DNA of 64,000 nucleotides from Liolophura sinensis (lineage: Eukaryota > Mollusca > Polyplacophora > Chitonida > Chitonidae). Below the pieces are notes generated by a model, which saw only the letters and a list, made by a program, of their open reading frames with translations, searched no databases and had not been told where the DNA came from. The position numbers were made by a program, and so were the translations under genes. The stretch is taken from positions 21,973,295-22,037,294 of the forward strand of contig NC_088298.1 in NCBI RefSeq assembly GCF_032854445.1, given 5' to 3'. Below are positions 20,762-30,483 of this stretch, piece by piece (the stretch's first letter is position 1; every line of letters starts with the position of its first letter).

Positions 20762-21037
20762 GGGGCCTCCGTGGCTCAGTTGCTTAGCGCGCTAGCGCAG
20801 CGTAATGACCAAGGAGCCTCTCACCAATGCGGTGGCTGCGAGTTCAAGCCCAGCTCATGCTGGCTTCCTCTCTGGTTGTACGTGGGGAGGTCTGTCAACA
20901 ACCTGCGGATGGTCGCAGGTTTCCCCCGGGCTCTGCCCTGTTTTCTCCAATCATAAGGCTGGCCGCCGTCGTATAAGTGAAATATTCTTAAGTACGGCGT
21001 GAAACGCCAATTAAATAAATAAATATATAAATAAGTA
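20762..21037 (+). mobile_element. SINE-1, full length, inserted in LINE-B
   Basis: Complete copy: A box TGGCTCAGTTG, B box GAGTTCAAGCC, body and (AAAT)n tail. Flanking 13-bp duplications TATTGCGATTTTG (20749-20761) and TATTGTGATTTTG (21038-21050) differ by one C/T change at a CpG, so the insertion is not very recent. Confidence 0.9.
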
Positions 21038-21104
21038 TATTGTGATTTTGGTCGTTTGGTTTTTCTTTCGAAGTAATTCTTTCACGATAAAGGCATCAAG
21101 TTGT

Positions 21105-21437
21105 TCAGTTTATCCTATATTTGACGCGAGTCGGTATATCAGTAGATTTCAAATACTTGCGATAAAGTTTATTCTTCTCAACTACAGACTGTAATATACC
21201 TCGTGTGACCCAAGGTTTGCGAGTATATTTCGATGGACTGTCTATGGTCACAACAGGAAAGCAAGTGTCGCATGTTATGGATAATTTCCCAGCAAAATAG
21301 GATAAAGCCTCATTAACACTATCTGATGATAAAACGTCATGCCAGTCTATATTTTGAACATTTTCTTTAAACAGATTGACTTCTTCTGGAGTCTTTTTTT
21401 CGAAGAGAGTAAGGTGATATTTCTTTCGAAAAAGCAT
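21105..21437 (-). pseudogene. LINE-B ORF2 linker region
   Basis: A 110-codon frame with KTPEEVNLFKENVQNIDW and KYTRKPWVTRGILQSVVEKN, then KLYRKYLKS. This is the K-P-W-V/I-T-x-G-I ... L-Y-x-K/R-Y pattern that lies between endonuclease and reverse transcriptase in CR1/Jockey-type LINEs. It is part of a dead element. Confidence 0.75.
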
Positions 21438-23112
21438 TAGTGGAGAATATATTGAATATAGGGAAAATGGTCAGATATATCTGTTAAAATATACTGGAGA
21501 AATGGCGTTGAGCATGCAAGTTTGTGAAGATGTTATCTGTAAAGGTAGCAGAGCGAGAACATACTCGAGTAGGTTTTGTAATGGGTAATGGGAGGGAAAA
21601 GGTAATGAGACTTCATTAGTTCAAAAAAATCGTTTGTTGGTAAATGGATATCACACATGAATAAGCCTGTATTGAAGTCACCTAAGATGATACATTTTTG
21701 CAGGTATATTATGTAGGGCTATGCTTAGTTTTTCATTAAAAAGACACACGTTTTTGCCTGGAGGGTGATAAATAATTCCAACAACATAGACATTTGACGG
21801 AGCAGCGATCTCCACAAATAAAGACTCATATCCACAATCTTTATCGAGAAAAAAAAAATCTTCGCGTATCTTGCAAGACTCAAAAGAGCTATTAACATAG
21901 AGAGCAACACCTCCTCCCTTCCATTTATGTCAGGAGGCAGAATATAAAGTGTAGCATGGCGCGGAATATGGTTAATGAGCTAAGCCAACTTTCCGAAAAT
22001 CCAAGGATTAAAAAGTTAAGATTGGCAGTATGGATAAAGCATGTAATTTCGTTAATATTTTTGCCGAGCTACAGGCATGTAAATGAAAGGTTGAAAATTG
22101 ATTTTGATTGTCATAATCGAATGTTTTTAGGTGTTGAGTGAAACCTTTAGGGCTATAGTAGTTGGACAAGTGAGAGTCTAAATTACCCCAAAAAGCAATT
22201 TCATGTTCGTTGTCATCCATATATGTTTAGATGCATCCTAGTCATTCAGTTCAGTTGGACTGAAGCCCAGCTGGTCAATAATATCAAGATTATATGTTGG
22301 GACGGTGGACCTGGCAATTGATGATGAAGTAGGTGTTATGTAGGGAACATCACCTGGAATGGCAGGTGGGAGAATGAATTGTGAGGTGGAACAGACATAG
22401 AAGAGTCTGTGTCATTTTCCATATTTAGTTGAGTAATATGTGAATGATTCTGTACAAATATTGCACATAAAAAGCCAGGATGAGTGTTAATTATAGGTGT
22501 AAGGTACACATCGAGAAGCAATATATTTGAAAAAATACATAACTTACACAAAGGAAGTGATAAGCCGATTTGTAGAAGAGCAACACTATCGACACCCAAA
22601 ACTAAAGTTAACCATACGCTTGTGTAGGATTTTCTACAAGTCACACGACAAGGTAAGTGAATCTACATGTAGTTAACATGAGGTGTTGACATAGACTCGA
22701 AGGCACATAGTCATGCAGTGTGGGTTGATATAATGATAAGCTGTTGTGAGTTGAGAAGCGTGCACGCACTGTGGCTACGACACTGGGGTCATGAGCAATG
22801 TCATGACCATGCAAACTAGTTTTAGGAAAGTGTGGTGTTCTATCCTGAGGGAGCTACCGACAGCTACCCTGTACCACCAGGTCATGCCAACTGACTTTAT
22901 GTGTACACATACACTTGCTTACATCAGAGTAGTTCTGCATATATATACCTCTATTACATGAACATACATATACAGTTAAGATAAAATATACAGAGAAACC
23001 ATAGCGTTCAAGAAAAGTGTTACACTGAGAACACGGTATATACATGTAAGATGCAACTTTGCATTATCCACTATATGCTGATTAACATGCATCTGCACAT
23101 TGTCCGAAGTTA

Positions 23113-23829
23113 CTAATTGGGAAACGAAGAGAGGGGACATATGTTTGGATAGTGAGCTAGCGAGTCGCTAGTTCTCGCAAAAAGACACTTCCTTATTGTC
23201 AACAAACAGTTTCCCTCGCGCAAAAAATGCACCTTTTCCCCTTCTATGTAGTATCTGTTCATCAGATCCCTAGCATTGTTCTTTCGAGGCCTGTCTTCGG
23301 GGGCCAGATCTTCAGTTACAAATGAAGATGAATCTTTCAGAACTTCCTTGGCCTTAAATAAAACTTCTCTTTGCTGGGGACGGTAAAAGAATTTAGCCAA
23401 AATATGGCGATTTTGACCCTCTCTTTGTTCTCCCACAGGGTGTGCGTTTTCAATATTGATGTCCATCAGTTCCATCCTATCTTCAATAACAGACTTTACA
23501 GTCTGGAAAGCATTTTCATCAGATTTTTCATCAATTCATCCGAAACGTAAATTTATATCCCCGACCATACCGTTCCTGGTCAAGGATTTTTTTTCCTGAA
23601 GGTCACGGTTTACCACACAAAGTGCTTGCATATTGGATTTAAGTTTTTTCCTTCGGCTTGACTCTTCTGAACTTTTTTCTATAATTTGAACGATAGAGTC
23701 AGTAAGCTGTAGGCTAGAAATGAGAGACTGTTGAGTTCTTTCAAGTTGAGAGAGGCGCTCGAGTGAACTTTGCTGAGTTGCATGTACCTTGTATAGAGTT
23801 CGTTGGATATCACTCACCAAATTCATCAC
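23113..23829 (-). pseudogene. LINE-B ORF1 (L1-ORF1-like RNA-binding protein), one stop
   Basis: Two frames separated by a TGA near 23538. The N-terminal part (MMNLVSDIQRTLYKVHATQQ, then LERLSQLERTQQSLI) is a predicted coiled coil. The C-terminal part (MDINIENAHPVGEQ, HILAKFFYRPQQREVLFKAK, RDLMNRYYIEGEK) matches the layout of L1-like ORF1 proteins: an RRM-like domain with an AHPVG..... R.ILAKF pattern, then a C-terminal domain. The product would bind the element's RNA. It is inactive here. Confidence 0.7.
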
Positions 23830-24616
23830 AAAATCACGGATATTTTGTCTTCATCGGGTTGTTCAACGATCTCTTCAGTCTCAACTATCACTTCTCCTTC
23901 GTCGCCAAGATCACTATAATTTAGACCCTTAAACTGGCTTTTTGTGGAAGATCTAAGACTTTTATCAAAGTTGTCCGATTTCTGAGGCTTTGATGGCATA
24001 AAGCCGGTCCCAATAAGAATGGCTAGGATTACTTCTGTTCACTGAACATTGCTGGGCGCTGCTGGGCGCTGCTGGGCACTGCCGGAGCGCCACAGAAAAC
24101 ACGTCCTCACCCAAGCATGCTTCAGTACTTAAGTACTTGTTACTTGAAAGGATTGGTAGGTGAATAAAACGAGAGCGATCAGTGATTAAAATCAACTAAA
24201 AAGTCAACAACAAAAATCATTATTATCCGACAAAGAAATGTGTTGTGGAAGACTATTGGCACAGGGAAAAATTTATCGCTCTGCTTGACTGAATACTTAA
24301 TTATTAATTGCCCAACCTCGTGCTAAATAATTTTTCACCTAAATAATCCCACTTATAGTCGGCCTCACAGAATTCCCCATCCTGATACAAATATGTTATG
24401 TGTTGAGAAAACACGCAGCTTTACGTCCAAATCTATGTTCTGTAACCATACAAGAATTGTACACTCAAGACACCTGGTTTATACTTCACGTTAATGTTTT
24501 CGCTACCTTTCGATAACGCCACTACGACCCATGACCTGAAGGCCGATGTCGTATTTCGTACATCAGAATGAACAATACCATTTGTGAGGGAGAGAATTTC
24601 AGGGGGAATAACTCCG

Positions 24617-25035
24617 GGTTGCTTGTTGACACGGCTAGAGATGGGGGAACAGCCTTTGGCGCTGTATGGCTAATCTAAGCCACCTGTTTAAACGATTTAT
24701 GTAAAATTGAATAAAGTAATAACTATTGGGACATCACAGATGGCGCTGTATGTCTAATCTATGCCCACTTGCCATAATGCACGCTAGGTCATTGCCCCGC
24801 CGCTATTTGCTTTGTACATACATGAAAAGGTATGACTGCCAATACTAACAGATAATTGTGGCATGACAAGCTATTCTATCAGATAATCCAGAGGCTTGAG
24901 AGCACGTGATTTTCCTGGTTGCAAACAGGGTGGGTGAAGACATTCGTCTGGGCCGCTTGTTGACACGGCTATAGACACGGGAACAGCCTTTGGCGCTGTA
25001 TGGTTAATCTAAGCCCACATGTTTAAACGGAATGT
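24617..25035 (+). repeat. Direct repeat of about 83 bp, copies at 24617-24700 and 24954-25035
   Basis: Both copies contain GCTTGTTGACACGGCTA, GGGAACAGCCTTTGGCGCTG and CTGTTTAAACG-type sequence. A third partial match (GGCGCTGTATGTCTAATCTA) lies near 24741. No coding sense. Confidence 0.8.
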
Positions 25036-25150
25036 GACTATACTATAATTATATTCTACTCTACTATAGTTATATTCTGCTCTACTATAGTTATACTGTA
25101 CTATAGTTATATTCTATTATAGTTATAATATACTACACCATACTATACTA
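25036..25150 (+). repeat. TACTATAGTTATA-type simple repeat
   Basis: Irregular tandem copies of ACTATAGTTATATTCT. A similar tract lies at 30405-30480, on the other side of LINE-C. Confidence 0.8.
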
Positions 25151-25340
25151 TACTAAGCAAAGCGAGTAAAATTGGTCCCTTGGACCTCGTATTTATGTAG
25201 TATTTATAAATGTAATATTTATGTCCAATAGTAAGTATTATCACAGGCCGCTCACACGCGGTAATATCTGTCCTGTAGACCTCGTATTTTATATATAGTA
25301 AGTATTATATTAAGCTGCTCACATGCCGTAATATCGGTCC

Positions 25341-25369
25341 CATAGACATTGTATTTTCAATAATAAGAA

Positions 25370-25463
<94 letters not shown>

Positions 25464-25492
25464 TTCTTATTATTGAAAATACAATGTCTATG
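25341..25492. repeat. Perfect 152-bp palindrome with (TA)n core
   Basis: The left arm 25341-25372 (starting CATAGACATTGTATTTTCAA) is the exact reverse complement of the right arm 25461-25492. The 88 nt between are pure TA, itself self-complementary, so all 152 bp can form one uninterrupted hairpin or cruciform. Confidence 0.9.
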
Positions 25493-25566
25493 TTGATGAT
25501 CCCTCGAGAGCCTCACAGCTGTTTGGTTTTACCTTCATTTCGTGGCGACAAATTCCAAGGTTTTCT

Positions 25567-27069
25567 GTGGATCAGTGTTGTGTTTTGTGCCAAGACTTGT
25601 TGTGGGCATACATGAAGGTATGGCAAATCAGCTCTCTCTCATCCATTCCATCACACGACTCTAGTTTGATCAATTTCTGTGGATCTTGGCGAGCAATCTC
25701 AGTTCAGTGGACAAACTTGTGGCCGCCATACTTGGTGACAGTCTTTAGATGGCATACAATCTTCAGTGAGGCTCTCTACGGGCTTTCTCGCGTAGCTTGC
25801 AATAACCGGGATATACTACATGTGGCTGATACTGCTACGTGTTCGGCTGAAATTGACAATGACTCCAATACTGACTCCAATTCTGTGGATGTTCAGGCCG
25901 ATTATCGTTCCCAGCCTATAATTAACGAGCTACTATGCTACTTGTCGGATAAGCTGGATGTCTTACCAATTGACACGCTGGTGAAGTTATGTGACGATGT
26001 GTATAGTGATACTGAAATTCAAAATGCAAAGGATATCTTGTATAAGTGCTGCGGAAACCTTGTGACAAATAAAATTCGCAAGAGATCAGGTCCGAACAGA
26101 AAGGTGAACTCTCTTCAGGATATATGCAAAATGCTTCACGAATTGGAACCCAGTGATATTCCATGCTTTGTGGCTCGGCAACTGAGCAAGTTACCTCCCG
26201 TGTCAACAAATCATATTGATGTTTCCTCTCTCTTACGTGAATTGGCAGGAGTTAAGCTCCAGATGAATGACATTGTTAGCAAAATTGATGATCTAAACTC
26301 AACACAGATCAATGTTCAAAAAAAGTTGGACCGCTTGGACAGCAAATGTGCTAGTCCGCCTACAAATAGAAAAACTCGATTCCTAGAGAAATCTATTACC
26401 AGTGTCGGTGAGTGCGCCTCCTCTAAGGATGATACTGAATTATCTCAGTCTACTCGCATCAACGAGTGCAATGTTGTTGGTGACAGTCCGTTTGCTAATA
26501 AAAGCAAAACAGTCCCTTTGTCAGATATAACTAACAACACTGCTCCAAATGAGGCTTCCTGTGTAGACCAATCAATGGATAAATCTTACGCTGCTGTGCT
26601 ATCAACTGAAGAATCACATCCTAGCCGTACAACTCTGGAGTATGCTGGAAACGATTTCACAACAGTGATTAGAAACAAACCCCGACCAAACAAAAAACAT
26701 GAATTGCGAGGTTTGCGAACCTATCCCCCTGTGGAAATCTTTATTACCAGATTGGAGCCAACAACCACTTCTAATGACGTAATCCAATTTGTTAAGGATA
26801 ACTCAGGTGTTAACGTTGAATGTAAGAGGCTGGATACTAAATATGACACATATGCATCGTTTTGGATACGAGTAACGGGTAAAGTTTCGAATATGTTATT
26901 ACGTTCTAGCTTTTGGCCCGATGAAGTACTGGTTCGAAAATTCTATAACCGCCGCGACTCGGATGCAACATGGTCCAAGCGAAGATTTAGGGAAGGTGAC
27001 CATTACACCACCAACGGTTCTACACAGCGATATGCACGTGACCATGTGATGTTACAGAATGACTATTAG
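25567..27069 (+). CDS. LINE-C ORF1 protein, 500 aa, intact frame
   Basis: The longest uninterrupted frame in the window. A helical domain near residues 115-190 (INELLCYLSDKLDVLPIDTL, KRSGPNRKVNSLQDICKMLH) is followed by a coiled coil near 225-260 (LQMNDIVSKIDDLNSTQINV), a Ser/Thr-rich linker, and an RRM-like domain near 385-460 (PVEIFITRLEPTTTSNDVIQ to DEVLVRKFYNRR). ORF1 proteins of this group bind element RNA and help retrotransposition. The first 90 codons are Trp- and Cys-rich and unlike the rest, so a start further in (for example after residue 88) is possible. It overlaps the next frame by 11 nt. Confidence 0.7.
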   Translation: MDQCCVLCQDLLWAYMKVWQISSLSSIPSHDSSLINFCGSWRAISVQWTNLWPPYLVTVFRWHTIFSEALYGLSRVACNNRDILHVADTATCSAEIDNDSNTDSNSVDVQADYRSQPIINELLCYLSDKLDVLPIDTLVKLCDDVYSDTEIQNAKDILYKCCGNLVTNKIRKRSGPNRKVNSLQDICKMLHELEPSDIPCFVARQLSKLPPVSTNHIDVSSLLRELAGVKLQMNDIVSKIDDLNSTQINVQKKLDRLDSKCASPPTNRKTRFLEKSITSVGECASSKDDTELSQSTRINECNVVGDSPFANKSKTVPLSDITNNTAPNEASCVDQSMDKSYAAVLSTEESHPSRTTLEYAGNDFTTVIRNKPRPNKKHELRGLRTYPPVEIFITRLEPTTTSNDVIQFVKDNSGVNVECKRLDTKYDTYASFWIRVTGKVSNMLLRSSFWPDEVLVRKFYNRRDSDATWSKRRFREGDHYTTNGSTQRYARDHVMLQNDY

Positions 27070-29909
27070 TGAATGTACTTTTTTGCGTCCCAGTTATGGT
27101 ATTTATTTATTTCTGCTTGTGCCTTATCTCAATTTAACTTTCAACATGTCATTAACTGTAACCTCTTTCAACTGTAGGTCACTTAAGACCTCTATACGGG
27201 AAGTTAAACAACTATGTGACCTTAGTGATGTATGTGTTCTTCAAGAAACTTGGCTCAGAAACTCGGAACATGATTTACTGAATGCCATACACAATGACTT
27301 TTGTGGCTATGGTGTCTCGTCCATTGACGAAACCCTTCTAACTCCTGGGCGTCCCTTTGGTGGTATTGCTGTCCTCTGGAAAAAGTCGCTGGGAAGCTTG
27401 GCTAGTATTGTTGACTTCCATGACAATAGGCTGCTTGGCCTTCGTTTAGAGTCTGACTCAAGTAAACTATTGATAATTAATATATACATGCCTACGGATT
27501 GTACAGATAATATTGACATATTTAATGATTATCTAGCTAAGATAAAGTCTATTATTGAAGAATCTGACATTCCCAACGTTGTGGTCATGGGAGACTGGAA
27601 TGCAGACCCAAATGCTTCATTTGGAAAAGAGCTGAAAGATTTCTGTACTGACTTAGGACTATATAATTATGACTTAAATCTTCTCCCGCACTCTACGTTT
27701 ACTTATGTCAGTGATGCCCACCTGACCACCTCGTGGTTAGATCACTGCCTCTGTTCCCAGCATGTTAGTGATTCTGTAAACAATATTAATGTGTTGTATG
27801 ATTTTGTTACTTCTGACCATAAACCACTGTCTATTAACATTTCTTGGCAAAATTTACCCCGCCTCTCTACTTCCAGCTCCAATCCAACTTGCCTGTTCAT
27901 TGATTGGAGTAATCTTAATGGAAATGATATTGCTAGGTATACTTCTGTGACTAAACTCAAAATGAGATCTATAACAATTCCATCTGAGGCTCTGAATTGC
28001 ATGCAACCTAAATGTAAAAACACATTCTAAAGAGTTATCTCAGTATTATCACAGTATTGTCACCGCTCTGCGTCAAGCTGGTTATGAAACCGTTGCAAAA
28101 AATAAGTCTTCTACTCGATACAATATCCTGGTTGGAATGATCTAGTTAGTGACCTTCATGCTCATGCACGTGTAGCTTTCCTTCTTTGGAAAGAGCATGG
28201 CAGCCCTCGAAGTGGTGAAATCTGTAATTACATGCAAATGACTGGGCGTAAATTTAAGTATGCTGTTAGGGCCCTGTAGGAAAAATGAGTCATCAATTCG
28301 AGCCGACAAAATGGCCCAAACTCTCTTCCAATGCAACTCGGAGGAATTCTGGAAAGAGGTGAATAACACCAATGCTAAGAATATGTCTCTCCCTATCAGT
28401 ATTGATGACACTCATGGTGAAGCCAACATAGCATCTCTGTGGAAAGATAAATATGAATCTATTCTTAATTCAGTCAGAAATACCAGAGCTAAGGATAAAG
28501 TACTTGAGTATTTGACTGAATGTAATGATGCTCTATTCCATAGATTTACTACTGTGGAAGAGGTGTCTGATAAAATTAAGACTTTAAAACTGGGTAAATG
28601 TAGTGGGCCTGACAGTTTGAGCTCTGAGCACCTAAAGTATGGTGGTCCTGAGGTTGCACATCATCTCACACTCTGTATTAATGCACTTATGGCGCATTCT
28701 TGTCTCCCCAAGGAACTTACTGATGTTTACATTTCGCCAGTAATTAAGAGTAAGTCTGGAAATATAACTTCCTCTGACAATTATCGACCTATTGCTGTCG
28801 CTACTACTATCTCGAAACTTATCGAAGGCCTTATTTTAGAAAAATGTCTTAACTTCTTCGACACCTCAGATTTTCAGTTTGGTTTTAAAGCTAATAGATC
28901 CACCGATCAATGCATTTTTGTGTTAAAAGAAGCTATCAACTACTATTGCTCTAATGGCAGCCCTGTTTTTGTTTGTTTCCTTGATGCCAGTAAGGCTTTC
29001 GATCGTGTAAATCACTGGTGCTTACTGCAAAAACTGATTGATCGTAATGTACCTCCATGTATTATAAAGTTTCTCGAAGTATGGTTTAATACCCAAGAGT
29101 TCAGTATTAAATGGGGATCGTCCATATCGAGCCCTTTCCGTATCATAAACGGAGTTAGGCAAGGGGGATTTTATCACCTACTCTGTTTAACCTATACCTC
29201 CATGAACTGGACGTTGCTCTGTCCGATAGTTGTGTTGGATGTAATGTTGGAGGTATATTTATCAATCACCTCATCTACGCCGATGATATGTGTATAATCT
29301 GCCCGTCTGCAAAAGCAATGCAAGCTCTCTTTAAAGTATGTGAAGAGTATGTTCTTTCCCATGACATAATTTTTAATACCCGTAAGACTGTGTGTTTGGT
29401 TATTAAACCTAAAACCTTTGCACCTTAATGAAAGATTGTTATCTTATGTCCAATCGTATACTTACCTTGGGCACATTATTACTGACAATTTGTCTGATGA
29501 TGCGGACATTCTGTCTCAGAAAAGAAAGCTCTGTATTAGAGCCAACATGTTGATACGTAAGTTTAGTTCTTGTACTCAGCTTGTTAAAGTACAACTTTTT
29601 CGTAGTTTTTGTTGCAATATATACTGTTGTCAGCTTTGGTGTACTTTTCTGAAAAAGGTTATAAGCTCATTACGGGTCACTTACAATAATGCATTTAGAT
29701 GGTTAATGTGTTTCAGGCGCGATTGTAGTGCCAGTTTTATGTTCTGCATTAATGGTGTACCGTCCTTTGGTGAATTACTGCGCAGGTCAGTGTATTGTTT
29801 CAGACGGAGACTTATGTTTACTGACAATTCCATCGTAATAAAACTCCTGAATAGTGACGCCAGTATAACATCTCGGCTTCAGGAGGGGTGGTCAGTTTTA
29901 CTATACTGA
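27059..29909 (+). pseudogene. LINE-C ORF2 endonuclease-reverse transcriptase, frameshifted
   Basis: The endonuclease (27147-27850) is complete in one frame, with SFNCRSLKT, CVLQETWL, VVVMGDWNADPN and a C-terminal FVTSDHKPLSI (SDH motif). The linker WNDLVSDLHAHARVAFLLWK follows in another frame (28136-28260). The reverse transcriptase (28260-29297) has KCSGPDSLSSEHL, NYRPIAVATTISKLIEG, FGFKANRSTDQC, VCFLDASKAFDRVNHW and NGVRQGG. A single-base loss near 29163 shifts the frame, after which HLIYADDM (catalytic YADD, 29275-29286) appears. So few breaks implies a fairly young copy. The frame 29418-29909 is the C-terminal region. Confidence 0.85.
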
Positions 29910-30037
29910 TGTGAAGTCGGTATATGTCGCCAATGTTATGTGTATATAATTAATTTTTTTTTCTTTTTCTTTGTGTGTGTGTGTTTATCTTTTTTATATG
30001 GACAATTCAGTCTGAAATAAAGCTCTATCTATCTATC

Positions 30038-30040
<3 letters not shown>

Positions 30041-30089
<49 letters not shown>

Positions 30090-30090
30090 G
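30041..30090 (+). repeat. (TA)n microsatellite
   Basis: About 50 nt of TA repeats after the LINE-C tail, followed by AGCTATATTGCTATATTGC short repeats to about 30142. Confidence 0.9.
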
Positions 30091-30142
30091 CTCCTAATAA
30101 TGGGGGTGAATAGCTATATAGCTATATTGCTATATTGCTATC

Positions 30143-30480
30143 TGTCCCTTCTGCATTGTCCAACAGTATATATTATAAGCCGTCATATACGCTCTGGATA
30201 TCCGTCTGTTGATACCCTCCTCGGGGTCTAACCCCGATAGAGAATCCGGCAAAACGGCCGTCTGGTCTGTTAGACAAAAAAAACATCATCGGCAAGCCTC
30301 ACGGACGCTGGCTGACTCACTGTGCGTGGGGGTGTCGCGGCATCACACGCCCCAGACCTTTTACACCCAGTCGCAGTGCTATGCAACCGTACTATTCCCC
30401 TACTGTAGTTTTACTTTAGTATAGCTATACAATATTATAGTTATATTCTATAATATACAATATTATAGTTATATTTTACT
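30143..30480. other. Left flank of element 2
   Basis: GC-rich from about 30180 to 30370, like element 2, but no protein motif is recognised. It ends in a TATAGTTATATT simple repeat (30405-30480). It may include the lost 5' end of the element. Confidence 0.3.
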
Positions 30481-30483
30481 ACA

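Larger units (their letters stand above)
20087..24195 (-). mobile_element. LINE-B, non-LTR retrotransposon of the LINE-A family
   Basis: On the minus strand the order is ORF1 (23829-23113), endonuclease (about 21950-21600), linker (21437-21105) and part of the reverse transcriptase (20448-20235, with SLKSAKIIPILKCGD and KNYRPISYL), ending in shared 3' sequence at 20087. A SINE-1 is inserted at 20762-21037 and another at the 3' side (19788-20043). All frames are broken. Large parts of it match LINE-A at 1.6-3.0 kb. Confidence 0.85.
25493..30040 (+). mobile_element. LINE-C, nearly intact non-LTR retrotransposon
   Basis: About 4.5 kb with ORF1 (25567-27069), then an endonuclease-reverse transcriptase ORF2 (27059-29909, broken), then a 3' region with GTCTGAAATAAAG and a (CTAT)n tail (30024-30040). 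A 3' end of this kind, microsatellite not poly-A, is usual for CR1/L2-like LINEs. It lies between the (TA)n palindrome and another (TA)n run. Confidence 0.85.

Noticed and set aside
25373-25460. CRISPR-like or satellite array
   Set aside because: It is a plain (TA)n run. No repeat-spacer structure occurs in the window, and the DNA is eukaryotic.
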